A stretch of 64,000 nucleotides of DNA from Candidatus Gastranaerophilales bacterium (lineage in GTDB: Bacteria > Cyanobacteriota > Vampirovibrionia > Gastranaerophilales > Gastranaerophilaceae): positions 147,211 through 211,210 of the forward strand of contig CALVEV010000037.1 in NCBI GenBank assembly GCA_944326685.1, given 5' to 3'. The notes below the pieces were generated by a model. It saw nothing but the letters and a program-made list of their open reading frames with translations. It searched no databases and had not been told where the DNA came from. Shown piece by piece: positions 60,954 to 64,000 of the stretch. A program made the position numbers and the translations under genes. Every line of letters starts with the position of its first letter. The stretch's first letter is position 1.

Positions 60954-62324
60954 ATGGCTGGAATAAAACCAGTTGAATATAAAAATGATAGTATAGTCAG
61001 TGGATTTGCTGTTGCAGGTGATGAAAAAGAAATAAATCAGGCAAATGCGAAGAATATTGATAAAGATAATAATGCAGGAAATTTACAACCTCTTGATGAA
61101 AAACAAGAATCAACAATAAGTAATTTTGTTGAAAATGATACTACAAATTATGAGTCTGATGATACTGAAAGTGTAGATAATTCTGATAATAATAAAAATG
61201 ATAAAACGGGCAAAGGAGTTGCTATAGCTGCTAGTGCAACAAATACTGCAGCATTAGCTTTTGGTGCTGCTATGTTAGCTAAAACCGGCAAATTATCTGG
61301 TTTGATGAATTCATTTACTGCTCCAGTTGTTGGCGGTGTTGATTTAGCAGTTGCAGGTGCTTCTCTTGCAACAGTATTAACTTTTGATTCTGATTATAGT
61401 AAAAGAATTACAGAAGCTTCAAATGCAGAAACTCAGATTAATCAAATAAATGAATATTTTAATTCAATAAATGAAGATATCGAAGCTTTAAATCAAGATA
61501 GTATAGAGTATTCAGAATTTGATTTAGAAAATTTAATACAAAATAATGAAGAAAATGAAGCTGAAAAGATGACTGCTTTTGATGTATTAAGTAATTTATA
61601 TAAACAATTGGAACAATATAAAAAAGAAGGTAATCAAGCAAAAGTTGATGAATTAACTTCTAAAATAGGCCAGTTTGAAGCTGCAATATTTAGTAAACTA
61701 CAAGCAACTTCTGAGGAAAGTTCTGATGTTGAAGAAACTTCAGGAGATATTGCAGAAGGAGAGCAAAAACAAGAAAAAGTTGATTCTTTAGTTAGTCGCT
61801 TAAATTCAAATAATGCAAATGCTCATTCGATAACAGAAGAATCTTCAAGTGTGTCAGATTTCTTGAAAGAAGGTAAAATATTCGGAGCTGTAGGTATTGC
61901 GAACTCAATTGCTCTTGCAGGTTGTGCGGCTGTATCAACAATGCTTGCTGTTAGAGCATTTGTTGGTGTAAATATATTTACGATGGGTAATGCTATTGCA
62001 GGTGCTGCAATGTGTGGTACGGCTGCAGGATTATTTACTGCTTCTGCAGCAACTATGGCTGCTAGATCTGCTCAAGAGATAAAAGCTTCTAATAAAGGAC
62101 AAGATATTCAATCTTCTATTAATCAAATGAAACCTCAACTTGCTAATCATGATAAAATTATTGAAACTATAGCACAAAATAATAATGAAACAAATGATAC
62201 TCAATCAATAGCACAAGCTTCACCTGTGGGACCATCAAATACTATACAAAATAGTGGACCTTCTACTTCTACAACAAGTTCTACCGCATCAGGAGGTTCT
62301 GCAAGTTCTGGAACCCCTTCTTAA
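60954..62324 (+). CDS. Lineage-type protein with two hydrophobic regions
   Basis: The 456-residue protein has an Asn/Asp/Ser-rich N-terminus, two Ala/Gly-rich hydrophobic regions (about 88-140, AASATNTAALAFGAAMLA, and 310-370, IANSIALAGCAAVSTMLA), an acidic coiled coil between, and a Ser/Thr/Gly-rich tail (TSTTSSTASGGSASSG). No enzyme motif. It may be an envelope or secreted surface protein. GAGAGG precedes the ATG. Confidence 0.6.
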   Translation: MAGIKPVEYKNDSIVSGFAVAGDEKEINQANAKNIDKDNNAGNLQPLDEKQESTISNFVENDTTNYESDDTESVDNSDNNKNDKTGKGVAIAASATNTAALAFGAAMLAKTGKLSGLMNSFTAPVVGGVDLAVAGASLATVLTFDSDYSKRITEASNAETQINQINEYFNSINEDIEALNQDSIEYSEFDLENLIQNNEENEAEKMTAFDVLSNLYKQLEQYKKEGNQAKVDELTSKIGQFEAAIFSKLQATSEESSDVEETSGDIAEGEQKQEKVDSLVSRLNSNNANAHSITEESSSVSDFLKEGKIFGAVGIANSIALAGCAAVSTMLAVRAFVGVNIFTMGNAIAGAAMCGTAAGLFTASAATMAARSAQEIKASNKGQDIQSSINQMKPQLANHDKIIETIAQNNNETNDTQSIAQASPVGPSNTIQNSGPSTSTTSSTASGGSASSGTPS

Positions 62325-62329
62325 GTAAA

Positions 62330-62803
62330 TTATTTTTTAGATAAAAACTTTTTAATCCAATCAATTAATGTTGGATATGTTTTATTATGGTGACCCATTC
62401 TTAGCATTTCTTGTTCATTCGATGACATTGTCCCAATATTGTGTTTTTGCTTATAAATCCAAGAGTACATACCTGTTCTATCGGCTCCTGCTTTGCAATG
62501 TATATGTACCTTACCACCATTATTTTTTACATTTTCTATAATATCTAAAAACTGAGCAATATTTTTCTCTTTAGGATGTTTTGTATATGAAGGAATATTA
62601 TGGTATTTCATTCCTTCTTTTTCTACAATTTGTTTTTCATCAAAATCTAATCCTGAAACATACATAGTTCTAAAATTGATAACATCTGTTACTCCTTGTT
62701 CTTTTAGCCATTTAAAATCTTCAGCTTTTGGTTGAGCGGAACGAGATACAGTATCATCTATCTTTAAATAATTATTTGGTTGACCTCTAAATACAATATT
62801 CAT
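62330..62803 (-). CDS. Tyrosine/dual-specificity phosphatase-like protein
   Basis: The 157-residue product begins MNIVFRGQPNNYLKIDDTV with SRSAQPKAEDFKWLKEQGV, then VHIHCKAGADRTGMYSWIY, the Cx5R catalytic loop of protein tyrosine phosphatases (Cys and Arg both present) with general-acid region (YHNIPSYTKHPKEKN) before. It resembles DSP/SidO-type fused-less enzymes. The FRG near the start is of the lineage type. ATG 62803 behind GTGGAG is chosen over an in-frame GTG. Confidence 0.85.
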   Translation of the reverse strand: MNIVFRGQPNNYLKIDDTVSRSAQPKAEDFKWLKEQGVTDVINFRTMYVSGLDFDEKQIVEKEGMKYHNIPSYTKHPKEKNIAQFLDIIENVKNNGGKVHIHCKAGADRTGMYSWIYKQKHNIGTMSSNEQEMLRMGHHNKTYPTLIDWIKKFLSKK

Positions 62804-62966
62804 ATTTAACTCCACAATAGTTATTGTATTTAGATTTAATACATTAAATAAACTATATTTTCAGCATAATATTAAGTTTTGTAAATAAATGTCGTATAAT
62901 ATTTTGACTTGGAAAAAAATATCATTAAAAAAGAATTGAAAGGTTTGTATAAAAGAGGTTTGATGT

Positions 62967-63215
62967 ATGGCAGGAATCGTAAATTTTCTAGCAAATATGC
63001 TAGCACCAGCAAAAACAACAGCAGTAGTTGCTCCAATTAGAACGAATGTAGAACACGTTGCAATGAACCCAGGAGCTAATCCGTTCGTAACAGTAAAAGG
63101 TTCAAATCCATTCGCTAATTATGCAAAAAATAAACCAGTAAATGGAGGTTATTTCGCAGGATATTACAATAATAAACCAAATATCGTAGGTCAACGATTA
63201 TTCGTTGAAGTTTAA
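62967..63215 (+). CDS. Small lineage-type protein, unknown
   Basis: The 82-residue protein begins AGIVNFLANMLAPAKTTAVV, then has NPGANPFVTVKGSNPFANYA with two NPF repeats and a Gly/Tyr/Asn-rich end (GGYFAGYYNNKPNI). No membrane helix that is certain. AGAGG precedes the ATG. The upstream gap of 150 bp holds TATAAT at 62894 and is likely its promoter. A terminator lies about 75 bp after. Confidence 0.5.
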   Translation: MAGIVNFLANMLAPAKTTAVVAPIRTNVEHVAMNPGANPFVTVKGSNPFANYAKNKPVNGGYFAGYYNNKPNIVGQRLFVEV

Positions 63216-63287
63216 CTAACACTATTTATACGTTTTTAGTCTCTCTTGAAAGGTGTCGTGTGTTGAATGAAGAAAAGAAGAAAAACG

Positions 63288-63321
63288 TGAGTCTTCCCCA
63301 CAAAAAGGAAAGACTCATTTT
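63288..63321. terminator. Bidirectional terminator before the GT9 gene
   Basis: TGAGTCTTCCCC pairs with GGAAAGACTCA around ACAAAAA, followed by TTTTAAT on the plus strand and A-rich sequence on the other side. It separates the small gene from the converging GT9 gene. Confidence 0.8.
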
Positions 63322-63326
63322 AATAT

Positions 63327-64000
63327 CTACACTTTGTCTAATGCTTTGTATATTTCTTTTACTGTTGGTTTATCGGAAAGCACAACAGATTTATACAATC
63401 CTTCTTGTGGCGCCCACATTTCTTTGCCATGTGAGTAAAATACTGCCACTGTTGGGATATTAAGAGCATTTCCCATATGCATAGTTCCAGTATCAACTGA
63501 AATCAATGCCTTGGATAATCTTAGAACATTTGCAAGTTCAACAAAGTCTGTTTTATCAACTAAATTAACAAAATTATTACAATCGAGCTCTTCTAATTCT
63601 TTAATAAAGTTTCTTGCAACATCCCCAGCCCCTAAAATAACCGGACAACGACCAGAATCAACTATTAAATTTATCAACTCTTTTGCATCTTCTGGTGTAA
63701 TATCTTTAGGCTTAAATTTACTTGTTGGAGTAATTGCAATAATATCTTGATTTATTGACTTAATCTGTTTTATAACATCACTTTCAACAACTGGTGGATT
63801 AAAAACAATTGGGAAATTCAATAATACTTTTCCTGTTAAAGATTCAATTAAGCCAGCTGCAATATCGCGTTTATGAACATAAGTATTTCGCTTATATTTT
63901 TCTTTTGTTGACATTATTGAAGTAAACAAATTATGAGGTTCTGTCATTATATGTTTTGCTTTTAACATTCTTGAAAGAATTAAATTTCTATCATTAGAAT
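63327..64000 (-). CDS. GT9 glycosyltransferase (heptosyltransferase-like), partial
   Basis: The frame runs off the right edge, with no stop upstream of the first internal ATG at 63968, so the gene begins outside. The visible C-terminal part has the nucleotide-sugar-binding Rossmann domain: PVILGAGDVARNFIKELEEL, LANVLRLSKALISVDTGTMHMGNALNIPTVAVFY in blocks, the D-TG-x-HxA-like loop of ADP-heptose LPS heptosyltransferases. It would add sugars to lipopolysaccharide or similar glycans. Confidence 0.88.
   Translation of the reverse strand, partial: SNDRNLILSRMLKAKHIMTEPHNLFTSIMSTKEKYKRNTYVHKRDIAAGLIESLTGKVLLNFPIVFNPPVVESDVIKQIKSINQDIIAITPTSKFKPKDITPEDAKELINLIVDSGRCPVILGAGDVARNFIKELEELDCNNFVNLVDKTDFVELANVLRLSKALISVDTGTMHMGNALNIPTVAVFYSHGKEMWAPQEGLYKSVVLSDKPTVKEIYKALDKV

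Noticed and set aside
1..64000. CRISPR arrays, insertion sequences, rRNA genes
   Set aside because: No regularly spaced repeats, no transposase frames with terminal inverted repeats and no rRNA sequence were seen.

Overview
The window is AT-rich bacterial chromosome holding most of an integrated tailed prophage (left edge to about 29.5 kb) followed by host chromosome (about 29.9 kb to the right edge). Several features point to a gut, non-photosynthetic cyanobacterium of the Melainabacteria/Gastranaerophilales type: a flagellar fliF-fliG-fliH-fliI cluster beside a fermentative pyruvate:ferredoxin oxidoreductase, a dTDP-rhamnose pathway, a GT9 heptosyltransferase-like gene, and several lineage-type proteins with an N-terminal F-K-G/F-K-A/F-R-G motif. 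This placement is an inference from gene content; no rRNA gene is present.

Prophage, 1-29.5 kb. The first 3.3 kb hold small accessory genes (YopX family, Cys-rich, HTH) and a D12-class DNA adenine methylase interrupted by an in-frame TGA. The head module is lambda-like in order: small and large terminase, DUF6148/gpW-type joiner, portal, ClpP-like protease/scaffold, gpD-like decoration protein, gpE-like capsid, FI/FII-like connectors. The tail is contractile and P2-like: Z-like protein, tail terminator, sheath, tube, assembly chaperone with a T TTT TTG -1 frameshift site, tape measure, gpX, gpD, gpV, gpU, gpW/gp25, gpJ, gpI and fibres. The main fibre is cut by a ten-G tract that would join it to its collar domain after loss of one G. 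The lysis module (holin-like, DUF1353, amidase) follows and ends at a clear terminator. A block of small leftward genes of unknown function lies between lysis and the attachment site, with its own promoter and a long dyad.

Attachment site, 29.2-29.9 kb. The sequence matches the 3' half of tRNA-Arg(ACG) starting exactly at the anticodon loop. Two further degenerate 3'-end remnants follow, each with its own terminator, which suggests repeated integration. The integrase and the intact tRNA should lie left of the window.

The prophage is rich in intergenic structure. There is a roughly 79-bp GC-rich element in two phage copies plus a diverged third copy at the attachment site. There are also a 126-nt multi-helix element before the portal gene, a three-way junction before the methylase, a 107-bp duplication carrying the start of gpU, and short leader hairpins before gpX, gpV and gpU.

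Host, 29.9-64 kb. Genes encode an EF-hand protein, an amino-acid permease, YjbQ, a thioredoxin-CcdA pair, FliF/G/H/I, NifJ, a JAMM-like protein, a YkgJ-type Cys-cluster protein, RfbC-RfbB-RfbA, a SulP transporter, an HNH-like protein and a SIMPL protein. Further right are TypA, a very large GH13-like protein, MgtE, ArgS, lineage-specific proteins, a tyrosine phosphatase and a GT9 gene running off the right edge.
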